A DNA stretch of 64,000 nucleotides, from assembly GCF_900112615.1 (NCBI RefSeq), contig NZ_FOMK01000001.1, positions 682,001 through 746,000 on the forward strand. The letters run 5' to 3'. This document shows positions 17,271 through 26,131 of this stretch, in pieces; positions within the stretch are counted from its first letter, which is position 1; the number at the start of each line of letters is the position of its first letter. The stretch is from Chitinophaga sp. CF118 (lineage in GTDB: Bacteria > Bacteroidota > Bacteroidia > Chitinophagales > Chitinophagaceae). The notes below the pieces were generated by a model. That model was not told the origin of the DNA. It was given only the letters and a program-made list of their open reading frames with translations, and did not search any database. A program made the position numbers and the translations under genes.

Positions 17271-20200
17271 CTTAACAAGGTTACACTTCCATTCTTACTT
17301 GCTGTTGTACCGTCACTAAACTCTAAGTTGATTACGAAGGCATAGACATCCATTGGCTGTAGGTTCCCTTTAAAGGTTCCGTCCCATCCTATGGAGGGGC
17401 TGTTTGTCTCAAACATCAGCTGACCCCAGCGATTATATACTTTCATATTAAACTTGGCAATACCAAATCCTTTTACCAGAAACACATCGTTCACTCCATC
17501 CCTATTAGGCGAAAAAGCTGAAGGGATATCGAATAAGGGAATTATAATCGCACTTACCTGTTTATGTACTGTATCCGTACAACCGGTACGGTTAGTAGCA
17601 ATCAGGTATACATCATAGATACCTGTTTTATTATACTGATACACCGGGTTAACATCGGAAGAACCATTGCCATCCCCGAACTCCCATACGAAGGTTACCG
17701 CGTCGGTAGAAGACTGATTCGCAAAAGTGACAGGTGTATTCTCTGTAGGCTTTACAGGTGAATAAGTAAAGTCTGCCGTTGGCGGAGCAAATACATTTAT
17801 AGTCATTGCCGTATCATGCTGTTTGTTACAGGTACTCTGATCTTCCGCATGCAGCTTCACTATATAAGCGCCAGGTGTATTATAAGTATAAGTAGGACTT
17901 ATATCTGTAGATGTACCAATACCATCACCGAAATCCCATGTAAAGGTTTCGCCACCTTTACTGGTGTTTTCAAATGTAATTGTAGCAGGTACACAGGAAC
18001 TGTCCGGTGCTACAAAGGATGCCCTTACATTCGCCGCAACACGTAATGTTACTGTATCAACTTCCGGTGCATTACAATAGTTGGAATCTACAAGTGTTAG
18101 TGTAACGTTGTATACTCCTTCTACCTGGAATTGATGTGTATATGGAAAGTTTGCAGGCCCTACACTTACAGCCGGTGTATTATCTCCGAAATCCAGCACA
18201 AATGAGTTAGAAGCATATGGTTTTGGAGGAGCACTTACAAGATCAAATAAATAACTCAGTGACTCGCAGGGTGGCTGACGAACGGCAGTCATATTGAATT
18301 TTGCTTCATCCGTACGGATACGCAGTACCAGTCTGGCCGTATCGCAACCGTTACAACTGGCAGGATCACATTTTATCAGTGTTACGGTATAATTGCCTGA
18401 AAGACTGTAAGTATGTGTAATAGTATCGTTTGTATTGGTTACCTGTGGAGAGCCATCTCCGAAATCCCAGGTCCAGGTTAGTGCTTTTGAAGTGGTAGTA
18501 TCTACAAATGTAATAGTAGCTGGTACACAATAATTCGTTTTCCTTTCCAGCGTTTTAATACCAGCCTTCACTCCATCCAGGTTAAAAGCTATCTTCAATG
18601 CACCCAGGTTACATTCTGGCGGTGCAGTACTACTGTATGCACCAGGTGTAGTAGGGTAACGAGGTCTGAAATCAGGGTTGGTAGGGCACCAGGCACAGAT
18701 AGCCTGGTATATTACACCATTGCGGTCAAAACGGCTGGTACCACCATCCACATGTTCATATGTACCGTTACCACCAAAGTAACTGGCAAACAGTACATCC
18801 GTAGCATCGCGCTGCAAGACAAAAAAGTAAAAATCCTGACTGTCTGTAGAACTCTGCAATGCATTCTTCACACGTAAGCCGGTAGTATTTGAATTAGCAT
18901 AATGTAATGAAGTATTGATTCCTCCACCCCATCCGGATACATATACATTCTCACAACGGTCTACCAGGAAGGCTACTGGTGAAATACTGGGAGTAGATGC
19001 TACTTTCCCAAAAGTAGTGGAATATACAAATGCAGAAAGATCTGGTTTCAGCTTGGCTATAAACTGTTTGGAATTATCATTGTAGAAGGTAGCAGTACCG
19101 GTGGGCTGCATAGTAGGCCAAGAGCCTTCTGTGGTACCCATGATATACACAAAACCTTTTGAATCCAGCTGAATACCATATACCTGGTCTGCTGCGGCAG
19201 CGCCAGCGGTCATTGTTCCAGCTCCCATATAGGTACTCTGCTGTAGTGTTTTACCATCTGCTGTAATATGTGCAATGAATCCATCACATACACCTCCACG
19301 GTAAGTACCGAACAATGGAGTGCCCCTCATCGGGAAGTTGTTACTGGCAGTACCACCTGCTACATATAAGCTGCTGGTGCCATCCAATGCCAGCACATAA
19401 GCCGCATCTTCCTTACTGCCTCCAAGATAACTGGCCCACAACAATGTATTACAATCCTGATTTATTTTCATCACCACACCATCCTGAGAACCTCCGGAAT
19501 TGGGTTGGAAAACACCGGCGGTTACCGGGAAATTGGCTGAACGGGTACAGCTGGCAACATAAATATTACCGGTAGCATCGATAACCACTTCACTACGGGC
19601 ATCATCTCCATAATTACGCAATAATATAGAGGTTCCCGTCTGACGGTTTTCGTTGATATTCACCCCTTCATCTTCAGGACTGGCAATAATCAGCGAGCCA
19701 ATAATACCACTACCGCTGGCATTCAGTTTGGTGATGGCAATATCCCAGCCTCCTCTTGTTCCGACTATAGTACCGGGATAATTAGAAGAAGTTGTTCTGC
19801 CGGAAATCACCAGGTTGCCCGAAGGGTCTACAAATAAGCTATGTGGCTGTTCTAACCCATTGCCTCCCAGGTAGGTGGCATAAATCAGGGAACGTCCGTT
19901 GGATGCAAATTTACTGATCCCGATATCAAATGTACCACCACCATAAGTGGTTTGCAATGCACCTGTGGTAACTGGATAACCTACATTAAAAACGATCCCG
20001 CCTCCGTAGAAACACCCCTGTGCATCATAAGTGGCCGTAAAGCCCCAGTTGTCTGCAGTGGAACCTGATACTGTAGAAAAAACATAAGAAGGATCTATAA
20101 CCAGCGGGTAAGCATCATTGTACTTACCGGATACCTTAAAACGCAGCTTATTGCCGCTTAATGAATAAGAAACCTTTACGCTTACACGTTCATTATCAAT

Positions 20201-20932
20201 ATACTGATAAGCAAATGGCATCTGCTCTGTAATGGTACCTACAGAAGTGGTGATGATCAACTGCTCTTTTTTGATCTCCATTTTATCTACTCCGGTATAC
20301 TCCAGTTGTATAAGGGAAGGATCTGCACCCGCTTGCACAATGAGGTCATATTTAAGCACGGAGGACTCTGAGTACACCTGCATATCTATGCCGGGATATA
20401 ATGATTTATAATTAACGAGTTGATACGATTTTACACCGGAACGCCATTTGGAAGGATCATTACCAATCAGATAATTGGCATAACTGTCTGCCGCTTTATC
20501 AGGTACAACTTCCGGATTGGCAGATGCATTCACGAAAGTAACTTCATATGCATGCCCTTTTACATCAGGTATTGTACCCGTTGCTGTGGTTTCAGTAGCT
20601 GCGGCTGCAGCATTGTTCTTAAAAGCTGTACGTCCTGAGGGATCAACACTGTAAGTGGTATCATGCACATGGCCGTGGATCTTATCTTTCAATCGATCAC
20701 GGTCTGCTTTATCCTGCAATACAAACATAAAACCGGTACGCTTTAAAAAAGCGGCCCCTCCTCCCATATCTGTTTTGAATAAAAAATCTCCTGTCCACTG
20801 TCCTTTATTTTCAGTGAAGAGCAAAGGCTTATTATCGTAAAACTGCTGTGCTTGTGCCTGCGCGATAGCCTGATCACTGGCAAACAGCGAGAAGAAGAAA
20901 GCTAAACAGCCTATAGGGAAAGTAAGATTCAA
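17267..20932 (-). CDS. Giant T9SS surface protein: N-terminal DUF7948-like domain, SBBP repeats, PKD domains, CHU_C tail
   Basis: This 1221-residue exported protein has a hydrophobic signal segment, then a DUF7948-like region with LLFTENKGQW and DMQVYSESSVLKYDLIVQAG. SBBP propeller repeats at about 275-720 contain ISKFASNGRSLIYATYLGG and WASYLGGSKEDAAYVLALD. Several PKD domains follow at about 790-1130, with FDFGDG-like cores such as WTWDFGDGSP, FTWDFGDGIG and FVWEFGDGNG. The CHU_C domain is at about 1135-1221: IPSAFSPNRDGVNDVF, YNRWGQLMFE, GSVTLLR. No ATG is available near the signal peptide; the start at 20932 is TTG and could be slightly upstream. It should be exported by T9SS with help from the overlapping SprF homologue. 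Confidence 0.93.
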   Translation of the reverse strand: MNLTFPIGCLAFFFSLFASDQAIAQAQAQQFYDNKPLLFTENKGQWTGDFLFKTDMGGGAAFLKRTGFMFVLQDKADRDRLKDKIHGHVHDTTYSVDPSGRTAFKNNAAAAATETTATGTIPDVKGHAYEVTFVNASANPEVVPDKAADSYANYLIGNDPSKWRSGVKSYQLVNYKSLYPGIDMQVYSESSVLKYDLIVQAGADPSLIQLEYTGVDKMEIKKEQLIITTSVGTITEQMPFAYQYIDNERVSVKVSYSLSGNKLRFKVSGKYNDAYPLVIDPSYVFSTVSGSTADNWGFTATYDAQGCFYGGGIVFNVGYPVTTGALQTTYGGGTFDIGISKFASNGRSLIYATYLGGNGLEQPHSLFVDPSGNLVISGRTTSSNYPGTIVGTRGGWDIAITKLNASGSGIIGSLIIASPEDEGVNINENRQTGTSILLRNYGDDARSEVVIDATGNIYVASCTRSANFPVTAGVFQPNSGGSQDGVVMKINQDCNTLLWASYLGGSKEDAAYVLALDGTSSLYVAGGTASNNFPMRGTPLFGTYRGGVCDGFIAHITADGKTLQQSTYMGAGTMTAGAAAADQVYGIQLDSKGFVYIMGTTEGSWPTMQPTGTATFYNDNSKQFIAKLKPDLSAFVYSTTFGKVASTPSISPVAFLVDRCENVYVSGWGGGINTSLHYANSNTTGLRVKNALQSSTDSQDFYFFVLQRDATDVLFASYFGGNGTYEHVDGGTSRFDRNGVIYQAICAWCPTNPDFRPRYPTTPGAYSSTAPPECNLGALKIAFNLDGVKAGIKTLERKTNYCVPATITFVDTTTSKALTWTWDFGDGSPQVTNTNDTITHTYSLSGNYTVTLIKCDPASCNGCDTARLVLRIRTDEAKFNMTAVRQPPCESLSYLFDLVSAPPKPYASNSFVLDFGDNTPAVSVGPANFPYTHQFQVEGVYNVTLTLVDSNYCNAPEVDTVTLRVAANVRASFVAPDSSCVPATITFENTSKGGETFTWDFGDGIGTSTDISPTYTYNTPGAYIVKLHAEDQSTCNKQHDTAMTINVFAPPTADFTYSPVKPTENTPVTFANQSSTDAVTFVWEFGDGNGSSDVNPVYQYNKTGIYDVYLIATNRTGCTDTVHKQVSAIIIPLFDIPSAFSPNRDGVNDVFLVKGFGIAKFNMKVYNRWGQLMFETNSPSIGWDGTFKGNLQPMDVYAFVINLEFSDGTTASKNGSVTLLR

Positions 20933-21453
20933 CGGAAAAGATTTAATTTTTGTACTGGAAAAACAAGTTTTTATACTTATAAACGCTGGTGCCGGTACTA
21001 TTATTACAGCAATAACAACGCCAATCTCAGCATATAATCGTCCCTATAAACACTTCCTGGTTTTAGATATCTAAAACAGGCATGAGTTTAAAACGTACGC
21101 ACTCTAAATTTAGTTACACGAATCAGTTTATAACGTCATATATTAATGAAAATCATTAATATAATAAATTGGCAGGCTAAAAGATTTAATAATGGTCAAT
21201 ATTACTTTTTCTCATTATATCTGAGCATGGCTTTAATAAAGGTACATCCTATTTGATTTATGCTGGCAATTTTAACCATCTCACATATACGAACCACGCT
21301 AATTTCCTTATCCGACAAAGTCCCTCTTATAATAAACGAGAAAAACCAGATCTACATCTGTGAAATCCAACCTATTTTTAAAATTTCTTTAGAATTACTG
21401 TGTTAATTTGAAGTTGATAACAACCGGCTTGTTATATAACAAAATAACTCTAC
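20933..21453. other. Divergent intergenic region (521 bp) upstream of the giant CHU_C protein and the EamA/two-component cluster
   Basis: This AT-rich region must hold the control sequences for both directions. The clearest element is an 18-bp perfect palindrome at 21060-21077. I found no exact TAnnTTTG box near either start and no credible ORF. Confidence 0.6.
21060..21077. promoter_or_regulatory. Perfect palindrome GTTTTAGATATCTAAAAC, operator-like
   Basis: An 18-bp perfect palindrome lies 128 bases upstream of the giant CHU_C gene and 377 bases upstream of the EamA gene. Flanking CCTG/CAGG extends the pairing with one bulge. Its half-site TTTTAGATA also occurs in direct and inverted copies upstream of pckA at 44757-44834, which suggests a shared regulator. 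Confidence 0.4.
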
Positions 21454-21867
21454 ATGTGGAGATATTATGCACTTCTGTCAGCCCTTTTTGCTGGCCTTAC
21501 CGCTATTCTTGCTAAAATAGGAATGAAAGGTATTAACGGCAATGTGGCTACAGCTATCAGAACCGTGGTGATCCTGTTCATTTCCTGGGGAATTGTGCTC
21601 GCGGCCGGAGAGTTCAGGGAGTTAAAAACCCTGACAAAGAATAACTTACTATTTTTGCTGTTGTCTGGCGTAGCCACCGGGCTTTCCTGGATCTTTTATT
21701 TCAAGGCACTGGAAACAGGGCCCGTTTCCAAAGTTGCGCCCATAGATAAGTTAAGCGTAGCCATAGCTATAGGACTTTCTATTGTAATACTTAAGGAGTC
21801 CGTTGACTGGAAAACAATTGCAGGTGCCTTATTAATCATCACAGGTACTATTACCCTGATACGTTAA
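21454..21867 (+). CDS. Half-size EamA/DMT family transporter
   Basis: This 137-residue membrane protein appears to have four or five helices (LLSALFAGLTAILAKIGM, TVVILFISWGIVLAAGE, LLFLLLSGVATGLSWIFYFKAL, IAIGLSIVILKESV, IAGALLIITGTITLI). This is a single EamA unit rather than the usual 10-TM duplicated protein. Half-size members act as dimers, and substrates range from metabolites to metals. It ends 4 bases before the response-regulator ATG and so is probably co-transcribed with the two-component genes. Confidence 0.88.
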   Translation: MWRYYALLSALFAGLTAILAKIGMKGINGNVATAIRTVVILFISWGIVLAAGEFRELKTLTKNNLLFLLLSGVATGLSWIFYFKALETGPVSKVAPIDKLSVAIAIGLSIVILKESVDWKTIAGALLIITGTITLIR

Positions 21868-21871
21868 TGTC

Positions 21872-22549
21872 ATGAAATTACTGTTGGTTGAGGATGAACC
21901 TTTGTTGTTGGAGGAAATGGAAAATTATCTGACAGAGCAGGGATACCTTTGTGAGAAGGCCTCTACTTTTAAAGAAGGAGAAGATAAGATCAATTTATAC
22001 GATTACGATGCCATCATTCTGGATATTAACCTGCCAGGCGGTACCGGTCTTCAACTGCTCAAATTACTAAAAAACCAGCACCGGGATACCGGGATATTGA
22101 TAGTGTCTGCCAAAGATTCCCTGACAGATAAATTAACAGGCCTGGAAATGGGGGCTGACGACTACCTTACCAAACCATTTCATCTGGAAGAACTCAATGC
22201 CAGGATTAATGCCCTGCTGAGAAGAAAATCTTTTAATGGTCATAGCAAAATTGTAATAGACCACCTGGAAATTGATACCGCTGCCCATGAGGTACGCGGC
22301 AAAAATGAAATCATTAATCTTACCAAAAAAGAATACCAGCTGCTACTCTACTTCATCATTAATAAAAACCGGGTGGTGAGCAAACAATCTATTGCAGAAC
22401 ATTTATGGGGCGATCACTATGATATGGTTGATAATTATGACATTGTATACGTGCATACAATGAACCTGCGTAAAAAAATCACTGCATCTACAGGTACCGA
22501 TTACATTAAAACTGTATATGGAATCGGCTATAAATTTACGCAATCATGA
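21872..22549 (+). CDS. OmpR/PhoB-family response regulator
   Basis: This protein of 225 residues has a receiver domain with acidic pair Glu7/Asp8, phospho-acceptor Asp51 in IILDINLPGG, and the conserved Lys in DDYLTKPFHLEEL. The C-terminal winged-helix DNA-binding domain ends VYGIGYKFTQS. The stop overlaps the kinase ATG (ATGA), so regulator and kinase are translationally coupled. An efflux pump operon lies downstream and is the likely target. Confidence 0.95.
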   Translation: MKLLLVEDEPLLLEEMENYLTEQGYLCEKASTFKEGEDKINLYDYDAIILDINLPGGTGLQLLKLLKNQHRDTGILIVSAKDSLTDKLTGLEMGADDYLTKPFHLEELNARINALLRRKSFNGHSKIVIDHLEIDTAAHEVRGKNEIINLTKKEYQLLLYFIINKNRVVSKQSIAEHLWGDHYDMVDNYDIVYVHTMNLRKKITASTGTDYIKTVYGIGYKFTQS

Positions 22550-23781
22550 AATTACTGTATAAGACAACGAGAGACTTCCTGCTGGTGACTATCATAATAA
22601 TGACCATCGCGGGGGTAGGGATATATCTATTACTGAAAAAGGAAGTAAAAGATGAAATGAATGAACAACTGGTATTCCAGACAGAATTAGCCATTAAACA
22701 AATGCAAAAAGGGAAACCGGCAAGTGACCCTTTCATAAGTATTACGCCTACCACAAACTCTCTAAGTTTAAAGCCGGTATACAAGGATACAGTAATATTT
22801 GACCAGGTTCAACAGGAAAATGAGGACTATCATTATCTGGAAATTGTTAAAGAGATTAATGGACAACATTATCATATTAAAGCAATGACCACCTATGTGG
22901 GCTGGGGGGAATACTATAAAACCATCTTTTACTTACTGCTGGCAGCCATCATTCTACTGGCCGGCTCAGGTGTATTAATCAATTACTTTTCCAATAAAAA
23001 GATCTGGAAACCATTCTGTCAAAACCTGGAACAACTGAAAAACTATTCAGTCAGCACCTCCACTCCTCTTCAGTTATACGACTCTCCTATCACAGAATTT
23101 AAAGAATTACAAGCTGCCCTTAAAGATCTAACCGAACGCAGTCATAGGGAATATATGGCCCTCCGGGAATTTACCGAAAACGCCTCCCACGAAATTCAAA
23201 CGCCACTTGGTATTATTCAATCCAAACTCGACAGGCTAAGTCAATTGGAAGTAACGGAGGAAATGGCCAGATATATTGTGCAGGCAAAATCGGGCGTGGA
23301 AAGGTTAAGCAAAATGAATAAAAACCTCTTACTCCTGGCAAAACTGGATAACCAGATTTTTGAGGATAAACAGACCGTTGATCTGCAGGAAGTACTTGAA
23401 CAGCATCTGTACTTAATGGAAGATTTATTTGCTGCTAAAAACATTGAGATAAAGACTCATATCAATAAAGAAACAATTATCGCAAATCTGTATTTATGCG
23501 ATGTGCTTATATCCAACCTCTTTTCTAATGTACTACGTTACACCGAACAGGGCGGGCATGCTGGTATCCTCCTGCAATCCGGGCAACTGATAATTTCTAA
23601 TTCCGGTAATCCCCTGGATTTCCCTTCCGATCAGTTGTTCAACCGGTTTAAGAAAAGCAACAACGCTGTTCAGTCCAATGGATTAGGTCTTGCTATCGTT
23701 CAACAAATCTGCATGGTAAGCGGATGGAATATTCATTACCACTACCTGGATCACACACATGTATTCAGCGTGCACTTTTAG
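22546..23781 (+). CDS. Sensor histidine kinase
   Basis: This 411-residue inner-membrane kinase has TM1 at about 10-30 and TM2 at about 126-148. A periplasmic sensor of about 95 residues lies between them. The dimerisation/phospho-acceptor helix has FTENASHEIQTPLG (His215). The ATPase domain has an N-box LISNLFSNVLRYTEQGG and a G-box SNGLGLAIVQQI. The phenylalanine-type F-box is not obvious. It pairs with the overlapping response regulator. The small periplasmic domain has no metal-binding motif I recognise, so the signal is unknown. Confidence 0.93.
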   Translation: MKLLYKTTRDFLLVTIIIMTIAGVGIYLLLKKEVKDEMNEQLVFQTELAIKQMQKGKPASDPFISITPTTNSLSLKPVYKDTVIFDQVQQENEDYHYLEIVKEINGQHYHIKAMTTYVGWGEYYKTIFYLLLAAIILLAGSGVLINYFSNKKIWKPFCQNLEQLKNYSVSTSTPLQLYDSPITEFKELQAALKDLTERSHREYMALREFTENASHEIQTPLGIIQSKLDRLSQLEVTEEMARYIVQAKSGVERLSKMNKNLLLLAKLDNQIFEDKQTVDLQEVLEQHLYLMEDLFAAKNIEIKTHINKETIIANLYLCDVLISNLFSNVLRYTEQGGHAGILLQSGQLIISNSGNPLDFPSDQLFNRFKKSNNAVQSNGLGLAIVQQICMVSGWNIHYHYLDHTHVFSVHF

Positions 23782-23947
23782 ACATTGTCTCTATACTTTA
23801 GAATGTATATAGATTCAGGATGTACGTTTACATCGTCATTACATTTTCTCTAAAATTTAATCCTTTACAATGAGCAGATATCTTGTTGGATTAACAGATA
23901 TTTTTATCGCTGCGTTTATACATATACAGGAAGGCAAATAATACAGC

Positions 23948-25195
23948 ATGATCAATTATAAGAAATACCCCTTCCTGCTGATCTTTCTTATTCCTTTGCA
24001 ACTACTGGCACAACAAAAGGATATGGATTATTATATTGAACAGGGCTTACAAAATAGTCCCGTGCTCAGGAATTATCAGTACCAGGCACAGAGCACTAAA
24101 ATTGACAGCCAGTTGTTAAGAGCTACCTTCCGGCCACAGGTTAACAGTAATAACACAGGCACCTATGCCCCCACTGTAAATGGCTGGGGGTATGATGGCG
24201 CACTATCGAACCTGCATACTTTCACTTCTCTCATTGGTGTATCACAAACCGTGATTGGCAGGAACAATATTAACAATCAGTACCTCTCTATCCAGTTACA
24301 AAATCTTGGATTGCAAAACCAGGGGAAAATATCTGCGCAGGACTTAAGGAAGAGTATCACCCAGCAATATATAACAACATATGGGGACCTGCTCCAGATA
24401 GATTTTAACAGTGAAATATTTACGCTCCTGAAAGCAGAAGATATTATTCTGAAAAGACTGGCTGAAAAAGGAGTGTATAAACAAACAGATTATTTATCCT
24501 TCCTGGTAAACCTTCAGCAACAGGAATCAATGATCAGTCAGTTGCGCATTCAGTATCAGAATGATTTTGCTACCTTAAATTATATCACCGGGTTAAATGA
24601 TACTGCTTATACCGTATTACCAGCACCCAACATTAGTATAACACAACTACCCGACCTGCAGCAAACAATCTTTTATGAGCAGTTTAAGCTGGACAGTTTA
24701 AAGATAAAAGTGGATGATCAACAAATTGATTACAGCTATAAACCCAAAGTTGATCTCTTCGCAGATGGTGGTTATAACTCTTCCTTTGCTGTCACTCCCT
24801 ACAAGAATTTCGGAGTAAGTGCAGGTGTATCCGTAATCGTGCCTATCTATGATGGGAAGCAGCGAAAAATGAAACATCAGAAGCTTTCCATTTCAGAACA
24901 AAACCGAAGTGCACAAAGAGATTTTTTCACAACGCAATATCATCAGCAGCTGGATCAGTTAGCACAGCAACTATCGCTTACCGAACAATTAATACAGCAA
25001 ACTGCTATCCGGATAAGTTATGCAGAAGGATTGATAAAAGCACAAAAGCAACAATTGATAACAGGCGATGTACACATTGCAGATTATATCATTGCCATCA
25101 GTAATTATCTCAATGCAAAAAATATTATCACGCAGAACACTATCAATAAGTGGCAGATCATTAATCAGATCAACTACTGGAATCAAAAAATGTAA
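23948..25195 (+). CDS. TolC family outer-membrane efflux protein
   Basis: This protein of 415 residues has a signal peptide (PFLLIFLIPLQLLAQ), then the TolC repeat pattern: long helices joined by short strands (DYYIEQGLQNSPVLRNYQ, and later KPKVDLFADGGYNSSF, VSVIVPIYDGKQRKMK). It forms the outer-membrane and tunnel part of a tripartite pump. The adaptor gene starts 6 bases downstream, and the RND permease gene follows it. Confidence 0.93.
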   Translation: MINYKKYPFLLIFLIPLQLLAQQKDMDYYIEQGLQNSPVLRNYQYQAQSTKIDSQLLRATFRPQVNSNNTGTYAPTVNGWGYDGALSNLHTFTSLIGVSQTVIGRNNINNQYLSIQLQNLGLQNQGKISAQDLRKSITQQYITTYGDLLQIDFNSEIFTLLKAEDIILKRLAEKGVYKQTDYLSFLVNLQQQESMISQLRIQYQNDFATLNYITGLNDTAYTVLPAPNISITQLPDLQQTIFYEQFKLDSLKIKVDDQQIDYSYKPKVDLFADGGYNSSFAVTPYKNFGVSAGVSVIVPIYDGKQRKMKHQKLSISEQNRSAQRDFFTTQYHQQLDQLAQQLSLTEQLIQQTAIRISYAEGLIKAQKQQLITGDVHIADYIIAISNYLNAKNIITQNTINKWQIINQINYWNQKM

Positions 25196-25201
25196 CGCAA
25201 T

Positions 25202-26122
25202 ATGATGAAACAGGCTGCTATCTTTTTATTTTGTTTTGCGCTTGCTGCGATAACAGCATGTGACTCTCATCCGGATACGGCTGTTGAAGACACATCAGAG
25301 GCCGGTGTGCCGGTAACTATAACCAGCATTTCAACCGGGCCAATGACGGAAAACATTGAACTGAATGCTACTTCCTCTTTTCAGTTAAAAACATATATTA
25401 AAGCCAATACAACAGGATACCTGCAAGCAGTAAATGTCTATATAGGCGAGTACATCAGTAAGGGACAGGAAATATTTGTAATTAAAACGAAAGAAGCGGA
25501 GGCACTGGGAAATACAATCAACGCCCTGGATTCGTCTTTTCGTTTTACAGGTTTACTACATATTAAATCTCCTGGTAGCGGTTATGTTTCTACACTCACT
25601 TATAAAAAAGGAGATTATGTGCAGGATGGAGAGCAACTGGCTGTGATCAGTGATAAGAACAGTTTTGCTTTCCTGCTTGACATTCCTTACGAATTAAAGT
25701 CTTACCTCAACAGCAATAAAAATATCGTCATCAAATTACCGGATGGTACACGGCTGAATGGTTATGTTGCTTCTTCCATGCCTTCAGTTGATCCGGTAGC
25801 GCAAACACAGAGCATCGTGATAAAAGTAAATACTGATCAGCAGATACCGGAAGGGTTAATTGCAAAAGCAGTATTGGTAAAAGAAGCAAAAGAAAACACA
25901 ATCTCACTGCCGAAAGAAGCGGTGTTAACAAATGAAACGCAGACTTCCTTCTGGATAATGAAACTAACAGACAGTGTGACAGCTGTAAGAGTTCCCGTTA
26001 AAAAAGGATTGGAAAATGGAAGTATGGTAGAGATTCTTTCTCCTGCATTTTCTGTCAATGATAAGATTTTACTTACCGGAAATTACGGTCTTTCAGATAC
26101 CGCAAAAGTATCGGTTAAATAA
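25202..26122 (+). CDS. RND efflux periplasmic adaptor (membrane fusion) lipoprotein
   Basis: This 306-residue protein has a lipobox (ALAAITAC, lipidated Cys about 19). It has paired lipoyl half-motifs (GYLQAVNVYIGEYISKGQEIFVI and SGYVSTLTYKKGDYVQDGEQLAVI). It has a beta-barrel domain and a membrane-proximal domain with TSFWIMKLTDSVTAVRVPVKKG. The coiled-coil hairpin between the lipoyl halves is very short (about 10-15 residues), which makes this a compact adaptor. It links the TolC and RND proteins encoded on either side. Confidence 0.92.
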   Translation: MMKQAAIFLFCFALAAITACDSHPDTAVEDTSEAGVPVTITSISTGPMTENIELNATSSFQLKTYIKANTTGYLQAVNVYIGEYISKGQEIFVIKTKEAEALGNTINALDSSFRFTGLLHIKSPGSGYVSTLTYKKGDYVQDGEQLAVISDKNSFAFLLDIPYELKSYLNSNKNIVIKLPDGTRLNGYVASSMPSVDPVAQTQSIVIKVNTDQQIPEGLIAKAVLVKEAKENTISLPKEAVLTNETQTSFWIMKLTDSVTAVRVPVKKGLENGSMVEILSPAFSVNDKILLTGNYGLSDTAKVSVK

Positions 26123-26131
26123 CTGCACCTG

